64,000 bases of DNA from Caulobacter sp. Root655 (GCF_001427665.1 NZ_LMHC01000005.1:29571-93570), one strand, 5' to 3'. Shown: positions 17,934 to 27,173, numbered from the stretch's first letter. The notes: a model not told the origin generated them from the letters alone. Made by a program: numbers and translations.

Positions 17934-20045
17934 CTATCGGGGGCAATGGCTCCATTCCGGCGCGGTTCCCGAGCCGATGACGGGGCGACTCGCCTTGACC
18001 GAGGTCTTCGCCGCGGGAAGCCCCGGTTGGAGAGCCCGCGGAGGCTGCACCGCCAGATAGACCGTGCTCCACAATTGCGCGGCGTTGGACTCGTCGACAT
18101 CGGCCTTGCCGGCGCCGAACGGCACGACCTCGTAGCGGCCGTTTCGGAAGGCCCAGGACCAGAGTTCGGAGCTCTGGACCGCACGGGTCGAGCGGATCGC
18201 GCGCCAAAGCTCGGTCTGAGCCGCGACGAGCTTTGCGCGCACCGGCGCGGGCAGATCGCATCGGGCCAGCTGTCGTTCCAGGCCGGCGGCGAGCAGCGCT
18301 TGCTGCCAGGACCAGACCACGGCGCCGTGATAGGCGGCCGGGGTGAAACGGGCCCGCGCCTCGCGATCGGCGAACGCGGCGTTGGCGACGACCAGGCCGG
18401 CGTCGGTCATCAGCCCCGCCGGAAAAGGACGCATGGTCGCGGTGACATAGGTGTCGAGATCCGCCGCCGACGGGTGACCGAACAGCAGCGCGAAACCCTC
18501 GTCGGAATTGACGATCGGCACGGGCTTGCCCGAGGCCTCCAGCGACAGGGCGTGGAACACGAGGGGCTGCCGGTCCAGGGCCTTCAGGGCGGGGGCCGAG
18601 GGAACGCCGAGGCTGTCGGCATAGGCGCGGATCGACGCCGCCGCCTCGGCGGCCGGCAACTCGACCCGGAACAGCGACGGCGCCTTGGCGCGCCAGACCT
18701 GCGCCATACGCCCGGCGTCGGCGAACAACACGCGATCCTCGGCCGAAAGATAGGGGTCCAGCAGACCGGCGCGGAACAGGCGATCGGCCGCCTCGATCGC
18801 CGCCGGGACCAGGGCGGCGTTGACGTTGTAGGGATAGATCCCCCGGCCAAGCCCCTCGTTGCTGTCACGCCATTCGCCGGTCATCCGGCCGGGCTTGATC
18901 GCGATCAGCGTTCCTGCGGAGGGGGCGTCGGCGAAACCACGGCCCTGGTTCAGCACGAAACGCAGATTATTCACCAGCATCGCGCCCGTCGGCGAACGGA
19001 CTCCAGGCTGGCTCTCGCTCGTCAGGGGCTGGGCCAGCCAGGTCCGCGCCCGCGCCGTTCCGGGCCCTTGCAGGTAGTCGGCCGCGACGACGCCGAGCAT
19101 ATAGTCGTCGTCGACCATGCCGTAGTCGAGCTCCGCCGCGTCGCCGCTATGTCCGGCCTTGCGGTTCTGGACGACGGCGAACTCGCCGATGCCCTCTTCA
19201 TGCGCGACCTCGCCGCCGGGCGACAGCCGCGCCATTACCGAGTTGAGGCCCGCCTCGACGGCCGCCGGCTGTAGGACCGGCATCAGCAGCCGCACCGACA
19301 TCAGGGTGTCGCGGCCGAAATAGGTGTTGAAACGCCAGGAGCCGGCCAGGAACTTCTCGCGATAGCTCAGGAAGGCCAGCGCATTACGCGCCGCCGGATC
19401 CGCCGCCGCGTCGGCGTTGAGCAGCTGCGCGACCGGCAGCGGCGTCAGCGGCGCGTCGCCGCTCAGCGCGGTGATTTCCAGCGCGATCCGTCCATCGGGA
19501 CCGGCGACGATGGCGCCTTGGTCGATGCGGCCGGCGATGACGCGGATCGTCAGCTCATAGCCTGCCGCGCCATCCAGGCGCGCCCGGCGATAGGTGATGG
19601 TGTCGCCGTCTATCTTGGGTTCGACCGCGACCTCGGCGGGAAAGCGGCCGACGGCCTGATAGTCCCGCAGGTAACGGACGCTGGAGAGAACCGCCTGTTT
19701 TGCGACGAGCCTTGGCGCGTCGATGCTGGCCCTGACGATCACGCCATTGAGCGGGCCACGGCGGATCGGCTGGAGCGCCCGTTCGAGACGCCAGGCAGCG
19801 GGCCGCGCCGTGGGCTCGAACCATAGGCCCACGCCGCTGTTGCCGGCGGGGAAGGCGACCAGAATGCGCGGATCGACGCCGTTGCGCAGCAGCAGATGGG
19901 CCGCGACCGTGTTTTCGCGGACGAAGGCGTTGAGGTTCTGTCCCTCGGTCAGTTGGTAGGCCAGGTCCGGTGTGGCCAAGGCCTGGCCCGAGGCCGTCAG
20001 CGAGAGCAGGACGCCGGCGGCGGCCCAACGAAAATCCTTGAACAT
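17934..20045 (-). CDS. Exported six-hairpin glycosidase (debranching/glucoamylase-like)
   Basis: 703 residues with a signal peptide (MFKDFRWAAAGVLLSLTASG, cleavage near QALA|TP). The middle and C-terminal part look like an (alpha/alpha)6-barrel glycosidase. FNTYFGRDTLMSVRLLMP corresponds to the conserved FGRDT element of amylo-1,6-glucosidase-type domains; HEEGIGEFAV, LDYGMVDDDYMLG and EWRDSNEGLGRGIYPYNVNA carry acidic residues that could be catalytic; AYHGAVVWSWQQALLAAGLERQ is typical of the last hairpins. It should act in the periplasm on glucosides brought in by the TonB receptor. The exact GH family could not be fixed by eye. A GGAGAG precedes the ATG. It lies downstream of the receptor gene, across a terminator. 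Confidence 0.78.
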   Translation of the reverse strand: MFKDFRWAAAGVLLSLTASGQALATPDLAYQLTEGQNLNAFVRENTVAAHLLLRNGVDPRILVAFPAGNSGVGLWFEPTARPAAWRLERALQPIRRGPLNGVIVRASIDAPRLVAKQAVLSSVRYLRDYQAVGRFPAEVAVEPKIDGDTITYRRARLDGAAGYELTIRVIAGRIDQGAIVAGPDGRIALEITALSGDAPLTPLPVAQLLNADAAADPAARNALAFLSYREKFLAGSWRFNTYFGRDTLMSVRLLMPVLQPAAVEAGLNSVMARLSPGGEVAHEEGIGEFAVVQNRKAGHSGDAAELDYGMVDDDYMLGVVAADYLQGPGTARARTWLAQPLTSESQPGVRSPTGAMLVNNLRFVLNQGRGFADAPSAGTLIAIKPGRMTGEWRDSNEGLGRGIYPYNVNAALVPAAIEAADRLFRAGLLDPYLSAEDRVLFADAGRMAQVWRAKAPSLFRVELPAAEAAASIRAYADSLGVPSAPALKALDRQPLVFHALSLEASGKPVPIVNSDEGFALLFGHPSAADLDTYVTATMRPFPAGLMTDAGLVVANAAFADREARARFTPAAYHGAVVWSWQQALLAAGLERQLARCDLPAPVRAKLVAAQTELWRAIRSTRAVQSSELWSWAFRNGRYEVVPFGAGKADVDESNAAQLWSTVYLAVQPPRALQPGLPAAKTSVKASRPVIGSGTAPEWSHCPR

Positions 20046-20065
20046 CCCGACTCTCCAACTGCGCG

Positions 20066-20101
20066 AAAAAGGCGGCGGACGCTTGGCGCGTCCGCCGCCT
20101 T
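20066..20101 (-). terminator. Intrinsic terminator after the TonB receptor gene
   Basis: On the minus strand AAGGCGGCGGACGC and GCGTCCGCCGCCTT form a long GC-rich stem with a short loop, followed by TTTTTC. It lies just after the receptor stop and before the glycosidase start, so it may set a lower level for the downstream gene. Confidence 0.8.
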
Positions 20102-20118
20102 GCTCTTAGGCCTGCATC

Positions 20119-22632
20119 CTAGAAGCGGAGCGTGAGCGAACCGCCATAGGTCCTTCCGACGATGCCGCGAGCGTAGAAATAGCCCGAGGCCGCGTTCTGG
20201 GTCTGGCCTTGGCGCGGATTGCCCTCGGTCAGGCCGACGACGTCGAAGATGTTGTCGACGTTGAAGTTGAGCTGGAGATTGTCCTTCAGGTCCAAGGTGA
20301 CACCGGCGCTGGTCACGCCATAGGACGGCAGAGCCACGCCATTGCCCGAGTCCGCATAGATCTTGCCGACATATTTGTAGCGGGCATAGACCTCGCCCAA
20401 GCCGTTGGGCAGCTTGAAGCTCGGGGTGATGGTGAACAGCCGCGACGGCGTGCGCTCCGGGCGATTGCCGTCATAGGTCGGCTGCGGCACGCCGTTCAGG
20501 CTCAGGTTGTTGAGCGTCGGATCCTGGATCACGCCGGAGAGATTGACCGAGAACCAGTCCGTGGGCCGCACGAGGGCGTCGACTTCCACCCCGGTGGTCT
20601 TGAGGTCGGCGAGGAAGCTTGTCTGTTTCGTGGGATCAGACGGGTCGATGAAGTTGTAGAACTGATTGTCGAAATTGGTCTTGAACACCGTCGCCGAGGC
20701 GTTGAGGAGGCGGCCGTATTCGAAGCGCACCCCCGCCTCGTAGAGTTCGATCTTGGTGATCGGATCGGTGTTGTTGGTCTGGAAGCCGTTGGCGTAGCGG
20801 CCGTAGAGCGACAGATGCGGCGTGATCAGGTAGCTGGCGCCGATCGTCCAGGCGACCTTGTCTTGCGTCCGGCGGGTGACGGTATAGGCGCCGTCGAAGG
20901 TCGAGCCGACCGTGCGCACGACGCCGACCACGCCGGGCTGCACCGGCTGGTTGACCGCCGCGGTGTTGCCGTCGAGGAACTTGGCCTTGTCGTTTTCCCA
21001 GCGCACGCCGCCGTCGATGTGGATCTTGTCGCCGATGGCCAGTTCATCGTTGGCGTAGAGCGACAGCGACTGGTCGGTGCGCTGGCGCATGCCCTGGCCC
21101 CAGTTGCCATACGACACCAGCCCGTTGTCGCTCAGCGTGCCGATGACCTGGTTGTTCGCGTCGAGCGAGACGATGTCGTAGATGTCGCTGTTGGTGCGGA
21201 CATCGTTGACCACCGACGCGACCGCCGACTGGTTCTGGTTGCGGCGCACGTCATAGTACTGGATGCCGGTGGTCAGAGAGTTGGTGAACGAACCGCTCGT
21301 GTACTCCCAGCGCGTGCCGATGTTGGCGCCGAAGTCGTGGCCCGACTGATAGTCGTGGTTCAGCGTCGTCTGCTGGAGGAAGCCGTTGCCGTTCAAGGCG
21401 TTCAGGGTCGCGGTGTCGTTCGCTCCGGTGACCACGCCCGTGCGCAGGTTCTTGATGCCGAAGCGCACCGTGGCCGGATAGGCGGCGGTCCCCGCGGTCA
21501 GCAGGTCGTTGATCGGCGAACTCGTACCCGGCGTCAGATAGGTCACCGCGTTGGCCAGGCCCGCATTGCCGGTGCCCGAACCGGGGAACAGGCCGTTGAA
21601 GTCGTCCTTCAGGTCCAGATAACGGGCCCGGGCGAACACCTCGACGCTGTCGCTCAGCGGCTTTTCGAAATCGACGCGCAGTTGCTTGGTCTTGACCCGC
21701 ACGCCTTCGCTGAGCCGGAAATCGCGGAAACCGTCGCTTTCGACGAAGGTCGACACCGGCACGGAAATGCGGGTGAAGGCGTCGCCGCCGACGTTGCCGA
21801 ACTGGGTGTCCAGGCCCGGGATGCTGCTGGCCTTGCCATTGTTGTAAGCGTAGGGCTGGTCGGCATAGTAGGCGGCCTGCATGTCGCCGACCTTGCCGGT
21901 CACGCGCAGGAAGCCGCCCTCGTCGAAGCGATATTCCAGCATCGCCTTCACGCGATAGCCTTCATAGTCGAAGGTGTTCTTGCGCACCCCGGGGCTGCTC
22001 TGGACATAGCCGCCGACGTTGAAGGCCAGGTTCTTGGCGATCGGCGCCGAATAGTAGAAGTCGCCGCGCTTGAGGCCGTAATTGTAGCCCGTGGCCCGCA
22101 ACATCCCTTCGGGCTTGTCGAAATTGGGCTTGCGCGAGAGGAAGTTGATCGTGGCGCCCGCGCCGTTGACGGTCAGGATGCCCGAGGTGCCGCCCTTGAC
22201 CGCTTCCATCCGGTCGATCGTGATGTCTTCGGAAAAGAAGAAGTCCGCGCCGCCACCCTGGTAGATGACCGGAAGGCCGTCCTCCTGCAGCTGGATGAAG
22301 CGCTGGCCGCCGCCCTGCAGGCCGCGCACCGAATAGTTGTTGGACAGCTCGCCGGCCGTGCCTTCGACGAAGATGCCGGGCACCATCTCGAGCAGATCGG
22401 CGGTCGAGCGCGGGGCCTTGCGTTCGATATCGGCGCGCGTGGCCAAGGTGATGTCGGCCGAGGCGGTGATCAGCGGGCGATTGCGCGAGGTCATGCCGGT
22501 GACGACGATTTCGCTGACGGTTTGATCGGCGGTGTCGGCGGGCGGTGTCGACGCCGTCTGGGCCCAGACGGGAGCCGCGAAGCAGCTGCAACCGGCGAGC
22601 AACAGGGCGCGAAGAGCGTGGCGTTTATGCAT
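20119..22632 (-). CDS. TonB-dependent outer-membrane receptor (SuxA-like)
   Basis: 837 residues. Signal peptide MHKRHALRALLLAGCSCFAA with cleavage at VWA|Q. A TonB-box-like segment (SEIVVTGM) is followed by the plug domain (about 45-170: SADITLATRADIERKAPRST, LLEMVPGIFVEG, NNYSVRGLQGGGQRFIQL). The 22-strand barrel ends in GSLTLRF, with the terminal phenylalanine needed for outer-membrane insertion. No CarboxypepD-type N-terminal extension or sigma-factor signalling domain is seen. It should take up sucrose or related oligosaccharides with energy from TonB-ExbBD. Start choice: GGGGAGGATTC just before the ATG. Operators lie 60-95 bp upstream. Confidence 0.93.
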   Translation of the reverse strand: MHKRHALRALLLAGCSCFAAPVWAQTASTPPADTADQTVSEIVVTGMTSRNRPLITASADITLATRADIERKAPRSTADLLEMVPGIFVEGTAGELSNNYSVRGLQGGGQRFIQLQEDGLPVIYQGGGADFFFSEDITIDRMEAVKGGTSGILTVNGAGATINFLSRKPNFDKPEGMLRATGYNYGLKRGDFYYSAPIAKNLAFNVGGYVQSSPGVRKNTFDYEGYRVKAMLEYRFDEGGFLRVTGKVGDMQAAYYADQPYAYNNGKASSIPGLDTQFGNVGGDAFTRISVPVSTFVESDGFRDFRLSEGVRVKTKQLRVDFEKPLSDSVEVFARARYLDLKDDFNGLFPGSGTGNAGLANAVTYLTPGTSSPINDLLTAGTAAYPATVRFGIKNLRTGVVTGANDTATLNALNGNGFLQQTTLNHDYQSGHDFGANIGTRWEYTSGSFTNSLTTGIQYYDVRRNQNQSAVASVVNDVRTNSDIYDIVSLDANNQVIGTLSDNGLVSYGNWGQGMRQRTDQSLSLYANDELAIGDKIHIDGGVRWENDKAKFLDGNTAAVNQPVQPGVVGVVRTVGSTFDGAYTVTRRTQDKVAWTIGASYLITPHLSLYGRYANGFQTNNTDPITKIELYEAGVRFEYGRLLNASATVFKTNFDNQFYNFIDPSDPTKQTSFLADLKTTGVEVDALVRPTDWFSVNLSGVIQDPTLNNLSLNGVPQPTYDGNRPERTPSRLFTITPSFKLPNGLGEVYARYKYVGKIYADSGNGVALPSYGVTSAGVTLDLKDNLQLNFNVDNIFDVVGLTEGNPRQGQTQNAASGYFYARGIVGRTYGGSLTLRF

Positions 22633-22692
22633 GAATCCTCCCCAAGGAAATTCGGTCCCCACTTGGAACTGCAGGTGTGCCGTTTAGGCGAT

Positions 22693-22727
22693 GTAGAACG
22701 ATTGCAATTTCGATGCAATCGTTTGTT
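22693..22727. promoter_or_regulatory. Clustered LacI-type operators upstream of the TonB receptor
   Basis: Two facing sites: a GTAGAACGATTGCA half-conserved copy (22693-22706) and TGCAATCGTTTGTT (22714-22727), both variants of the sequence seen at 14941 and 16288. A further TGCAATCGAG half-site follows at about 22730. Two closely spaced sites suggest cooperative binding at the receptor promoter. Confidence 0.65.
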
Positions 22728-22872
22728 TTTGCAATCGAGTCAGAACCGTCGTTGGCCCACGATCACGGATAATCGCCAACAGCCTTGAAGGTTGCCTGGC
22801 GAAGCCGCTGTAGACGGGCGCGCCATCCCCGGCGATCTCGAGGATGTCTGCCTACGTGCAGAACTTCGGGCG

Positions 22873-23766
22873 TCAGTCGCGCGATATGGACAGCCCCGCG
22901 AGAAGCGGAGCGTAAGCGGCGAGCCTGCGGGATATGAACTCGGTGAAGAGCCGCACACGCTTGGTCTTGCGTGTCTCCCCCTGAGTGAGAAGCCAAACCG
23001 GTCCATACAAGTGTAGGTCGCTGCCCGGCACTCTCTCTAACAGGGGATCGGCGTCGCCGACGAAGCACGGCAGCGTCGTGATGCCGATACCTTGCCGCAC
23101 GGCGACGATCTGCGCCTCGCCGTCCGTGGTCCTGAATGGGACCCCCGTGGTGCGAACCTCACTCTCGCGGGCCCAGTCCGGGACGCCATGACCACTTACG
23201 GCGATCCATCTGGGATCCGGCGGGCCCGCGCGCCACTCAGCGAGGCGGTCGCCGGAGATGTAGAAGCCGCCGAACACCTCCGGCCCCTTCAGGCCGTGAA
23301 GATTGAGCGGCAGGGCTTTGCGGTCGTAGACGACGCGGATCGCCACGTCGGCCTCTCGATTGGTCAGATTCGCCAACTCGCCAGACGACAAGATTTCCAA
23401 CTCGATGCCCGGATGCAGGCGCACGAAATCGGCGAAGTCCGGCATGAGCAGGTGTGTCGCCAGGGGCGGCGGCAGCGTCACCCGCAGCAGCCCGCGCACG
23501 CTCTGGTCGCGCCCGAAGACGCGCGTCTCCAGCTGGTGCGACGAGGCTTCCATCTGGTTGGCGAGCTCGAGGGCCTCCTCGCCCGCCGCCGTCAGGCGGT
23601 AGCCCGAAGGCAGCTTTTCGAACATCCGCGCCCCGAGGTGTTCCTCGAGCTGGGCGATGCGTCGCAGCACCGTCGAGTGGTTCACCCCGAGGCGCTCGGC
23701 GGCGGCCCGCAGCGAGCCCGCGCGCGCGACGGCCAGAAAATAGCGAACGTCATCCCAGTCGATCAT
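22873..23766 (-). CDS. LysR-family transcriptional regulator
   Basis: 297 residues. The winged helix-turn-helix at the N-terminus reads RYFLAVARAGSLRAAAERLG then VNHSTVLRRIAQLEEHLG. The remaining 210 residues form the effector-binding domain with the usual two subdomains. The start at 23766 (MIDWDDVRYFLAV) is fixed by family alignment; the frame extends to 23895 without credible sequence. It is divergent from an SDR gene 272 bp away and probably controls that gene and the following NADP oxidoreductase, the usual pattern for LysR regulators. Inducer unknown. Confidence 0.92.
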   Translation of the reverse strand: MIDWDDVRYFLAVARAGSLRAAAERLGVNHSTVLRRIAQLEEHLGARMFEKLPSGYRLTAAGEEALELANQMEASSHQLETRVFGRDQSVRGLLRVTLPPPLATHLLMPDFADFVRLHPGIELEILSSGELANLTNREADVAIRVVYDRKALPLNLHGLKGPEVFGGFYISGDRLAEWRAGPPDPRWIAVSGHGVPDWARESEVRTTGVPFRTTDGEAQIVAVRQGIGITTLPCFVGDADPLLERVPGSDLHLYGPVWLLTQGETRKTKRVRLFTEFISRRLAAYAPLLAGLSISRD

Positions 23767-24038
23767 GGTGCATTCCCGCGCCGCGCGGTGCGGCTTCCAA
23801 GGCTCGCGGCGAACATATCGAACACCAGCACGGGCGGTCATCATAGCCCATGCTGAACAGCGTGGCCCAGTTTCCGAACGGCGGACACCGATCATCGCGG
23901 CTGGCGTCAGTCATTCAGCCGGATCGATTTCGCACCACCGATGTGCGCGCTTCCGCACTCAACGCCTGGCACGGGCGGACCCACTTCCAGGGCCTCGGGG
24001 ATCTCCCCGAACGGCCAAAGACGGAGTTTGAGGAAGTC

Positions 24039-24773
24039 ATGGGAAAGCTTGAAGGCAAGGTTGCCGTCGTCACGGGCGGCTCGAGCGGCATGGCGCTGGC
24101 GAGCGCCAAGCGGTTCGTTGAAGAAGGCGCTTATGTCTTCATCACGGGGCGGAGACAGGAGGCGCTGGACGAGGCCGTCAAACTGATCGGCCGCAACGTG
24201 ACCGGCGTGCGCGGCGACGTGTCCAATCTCGACGACCTCGACCGCCTGTTCGACACGGTCAAGCGGGAAAAGGGCAAGATCGACGTCCTGTACGCCAGCG
24301 CCGGCACGGGCGAAGCCGCCCTGCTGGGCGAGATTACCGAGCAGCACTTCGATGCGGCCTTCAACCTGAATGCGCGCGGCACGCTGTTCACGGTCCAGAA
24401 GGCGCTGCCGCTGTTCAACGACGGCGGATCCATCTTCATGACCGGGTCGGTTGCTTCGATCAAAGGTTTCCCTGGCTACAGCGTCTACGCGGCGAGCAAG
24501 GCGACGCTGCACGCCTTCGCACGCGGGTGGCTCAACGAACTGAAGGGCAGGAACATCCGCGTGAACGTGCTGCACCCGGGGCCGATCGCCACGCCGATGC
24601 AGGACCAGGTTCTCACCGCGGAAGCCAAGCAGATGTTCGAATCCCTGATTCCGCGGGGAAAGATGGGTCGTCCCGAGGAAATCGCGGCGGTCGCGCTGTT
24701 TCTCGCCTCGGACGATTCGAGCTTCGTGAACGGGGTGGAGTTGTCCGTCGACGGCGGCTTCTCGGCCATCTGA
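24039..24773 (+). CDS. Short-chain dehydrogenase/reductase
   Basis: 244 residues, classical SDR. The cofactor motif is VVTGGSSGMALASAK, where the last glycine of TGxxxGxG is replaced by alanine. The catalytic tyrosine and lysine are in YSVYAASKATLHAF, the serine precedes in FMTGSVASIKG, and the C-terminus has PEEIAAVALFLASDDSSFVNG. The NNAG motif reads YASAGTG, which is also unusual. GAGGAAGTC precedes the ATG. It belongs to the group of reductases often found beside a divergent LysR gene; the substrate cannot be assigned. Confidence 0.9.
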   Translation: MGKLEGKVAVVTGGSSGMALASAKRFVEEGAYVFITGRRQEALDEAVKLIGRNVTGVRGDVSNLDDLDRLFDTVKREKGKIDVLYASAGTGEAALLGEITEQHFDAAFNLNARGTLFTVQKALPLFNDGGSIFMTGSVASIKGFPGYSVYAASKATLHAFARGWLNELKGRNIRVNVLHPGPIATPMQDQVLTAEAKQMFESLIPRGKMGRPEEIAAVALFLASDDSSFVNGVELSVDGGFSAI

Positions 24774-24918
24774 AGTCGCGCGCCGGATCGCGGGAATGGC
24801 GGAACGACTTCCGCGCTGAACGGTCGAACGTTCACGCGGAAGTCGCCACGCGACGAACCGGACAACCCAGTGCCGTTGAGGGCCGGGAATCAATATCAAC
24901 ACGGATCGGAGAAGCACT

Positions 24919-25521
24919 ATGAGCTACGCGATTGTGGGATTCGGCAAGATTGGCCAGGCGCTGGCCCACGCCTTTGCCCGTAGAAACATCGAGGTGACCG
25001 TCGCGAGCCGCCATCCGCCCGAGGCGTTGGCGCCGCAGGCTCGGGCGATCGGACCCACGGTCGTCGCCAAGTCGTTGCGGGATGCGGTCGAGGCCGACAC
25101 GATTATCCTGGCGGTCCCGTTCTGGGAGCATCGCGAGGTCGCCAAGGCCCTGCCCAGCTGGGAAGGCAAGACGGTCATCGACGCCACGAACACGTTTGGC
25201 GTTTCCCCTGAAGAGCTGGACGGCCTCCCGTCCTCCGCCTTCGTCGCGAAGGCCTTCACCGGCGCCAAGCTCGTCAAGGGGTTCAATCACCTGGGCGCGG
25301 CCACCCTGGCCACCGATCCGGTCGTCGAGGGCGGCCACCGGGTCGTCTTCCTGTCGAGCGACGACGAGGACGCGATCGCTCCCGTGGCGGCCTTGGCCAA
25401 ACACCTCGGGTTCGCACCCGTCGAGCTGGGAAAGCTCAACGAGGGTGGCGCGCTGGTGCACGCCCGCGGCCGCGCTTGGGGCCCGCTGATCTTCCAGGAC
25501 CTGTTCAGGAAAGAGCTGTAA
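24919..25521 (+). CDS. NADPH-dependent F420-reductase-like / NAD(P)-binding protein
   Basis: 200 residues. An N-terminal Rossmann fold (YAIVGFGKIGQALAHAFARR) is followed by VASRHP and then ILAVPFWEH, KTVIDATN and GAKLVKGFNHLGAATL, the set that marks the NADPH:F420 oxidoreductase-like/COG2085 family. Real F420 is unlikely in this organism, so the protein more probably reduces another quinone or flavin substrate. GGAG lies ahead of ATG 24919. It follows the SDR gene by 145 bp on the same strand and is probably part of the same LysR-controlled unit. Confidence 0.85.
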   Translation: MSYAIVGFGKIGQALAHAFARRNIEVTVASRHPPEALAPQARAIGPTVVAKSLRDAVEADTIILAVPFWEHREVAKALPSWEGKTVIDATNTFGVSPEELDGLPSSAFVAKAFTGAKLVKGFNHLGAATLATDPVVEGGHRVVFLSSDDEDAIAPVAALAKHLGFAPVELGKLNEGGALVHARGRAWGPLIFQDLFRKEL

Positions 25522-25646
25522 CGAATTTACGGTCCACTGTCAGAGGCGCTGCTTGCCCGGGCCCGACCATGAGAGCCCGGGAGGGCCAGGTCATAATCCG
25601 AGGTCGGAAGCGGCGAGGGCTTCGACGTCCCCCCCCCTGGCGGCGC

Positions 25647-26975
25647 CTAGTGCGGACCGCTGGCGTCGATCGAGCTGGCGTCCACCACCTGGGCCTCGTC
25701 GCGGGCCCCGCGCGGCTCCACGCCGTCGCCGACCTTGCGCATGACCGGGTCGAGCAGGGCGTAGGCGACCAGGGCGCCCAGCACCGCGACGTTCATCAGG
25801 TAGGGCGTCGGATGGGCCCACTTGTAGAGCGCCACGCCCAGCACCGGGGCGATGATCACCGAGGCGCCGTTGATGGCGCTGATCGCCCCGGCCACCGCCC
25901 CCTGTTCCTCGTGCCCGACCGATAGCGAGGCGCCGGCCGTGAAGCCCGGACGGGCGAAGCCGTAGCCCAGGCTGCACAGGGCGAAGGCCACGACCAGGGT
26001 GTGGTAGTCGGGCGAGAAGGCGACGATCAGGTTGCCCAGGGCGGCGCAGCCCGCGCCCAGCCACAGCAGTTGCCGGGGCTTGAGCCGCAGCATGCGGATC
26101 AGGCCCCACTGGGCCAGCAGGCTGGCCACCGCGCCGGCCATCATCGCCACGCCGGCGAAGGCGGCGGCCTTGGCCGGCGAGATCGCCAGCTTGTCGATGA
26201 CCATGAAGCCCAGGGTCTGCTGGTTGACCGTCTGGGCCGAGGCCAGCAGGAAGCCGTAGACGATGAAGGGCATGATCCGCCGGTCGTTCCAGCGCACCCG
26301 GGCCCGGGGCCTGTCGCGCGCGCCCACCTCGCGGTCGGGGATCTCCTCGGGCCGTTCGGGCAGGCCGCGCACCACCAGCACCAGCACGATCATCGCGATG
26401 GCGGCGAAGGCGAACATCGGCCCCGACAGGGTCAGCAGCGGAAAGACCAGGAACGGCGCGACGGCCGGACCCAGGATCGTGCCCAGCCCGCTGGCCGAGG
26501 CCATGGTGGCCAGGGCGTTGGTGCGCTCGGCCGGCGCGGTGCGGTCGGCGACATAGGCCTGGGCCGCCGGATTGGAGGCCGAGCCCACCAGGCCGAAGAT
26601 CGCCCGCGACAGGGCCGCCCCGGCGAACACCGCCAGCGGGACCATCAGCCCCTTCAGCCCCATGAAGATGAAGAAGCCGAAGCCCAGCATCGAGACGGCG
26701 AACCCGGCCATGCCCAGCACCACCATCGGCTTGCGCCCATGCTTGTCGGACATCCGGGCCCAGACCGGCGACATCACCCCCCACAGCAGGGCCGACAGCG
26801 AGAAGATCGAGCTGATCAGCACGTCGTTGATGCCGACCTCGCGGGCGATGGCCGGCAGCACGGTCTGCAGGGCGGTGTTGCCGGCGGCGCTGCTCAGCAG
26901 CACGGCGAACAGGATGGCGAAGGCCCGGCCCTTGGTGCGATCGGACAGAACAACGTCCGGGCTGGCTGCGGTCAT
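25647..26975 (-). CDS. MFS transporter, TetA/DHA1-like
   Basis: 442 residues with twelve membrane helices. The signature after helix 2 is WARMSDKHGRKPMVVLG, and helix 5 has the antiporter-type motif GLGTILGPAVAPFL, which points to drug or metabolite export rather than uptake. The C-terminal tail of about 40 residues is charged and cytoplasmic. GGAGGGGAAGC precedes the ATG at 26975. It is divergent from motA. The substrate is unknown. Confidence 0.88.
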   Translation of the reverse strand: MTAASPDVVLSDRTKGRAFAILFAVLLSSAAGNTALQTVLPAIAREVGINDVLISSIFSLSALLWGVMSPVWARMSDKHGRKPMVVLGMAGFAVSMLGFGFFIFMGLKGLMVPLAVFAGAALSRAIFGLVGSASNPAAQAYVADRTAPAERTNALATMASASGLGTILGPAVAPFLVFPLLTLSGPMFAFAAIAMIVLVLVVRGLPERPEEIPDREVGARDRPRARVRWNDRRIMPFIVYGFLLASAQTVNQQTLGFMVIDKLAISPAKAAAFAGVAMMAGAVASLLAQWGLIRMLRLKPRQLLWLGAGCAALGNLIVAFSPDYHTLVVAFALCSLGYGFARPGFTAGASLSVGHEEQGAVAGAISAINGASVIIAPVLGVALYKWAHPTPYLMNVAVLGALVAYALLDPVMRKVGDGVEPRGARDEAQVVDASSIDASGPH

Positions 26976-27173
26976 GCTTCCCCTCCACGCGATGCGGACG
27001 GAGGAAGCGCGCCGGTTGCCCCGGTCTGGCGCCATCGGCCGACATCAAACACTTGTTAGGCGGGTGCGGCGAAAGGCGCAACACGCCCCGGCCCCCGCCG
27101 CGCCCCTTGCTCACCTTGGATTAAGCATTAACGGCGATGATCCCGGCTGAAGTTACCCGGGGCCTCCTTCGTC

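Noticed and set aside
20209..22788. 859-residue open frame on the + strand opposite the TonB receptor
   Set aside because: Antisense shadow; the minus-strand receptor has signal peptide, plug, barrel and terminal Phe.
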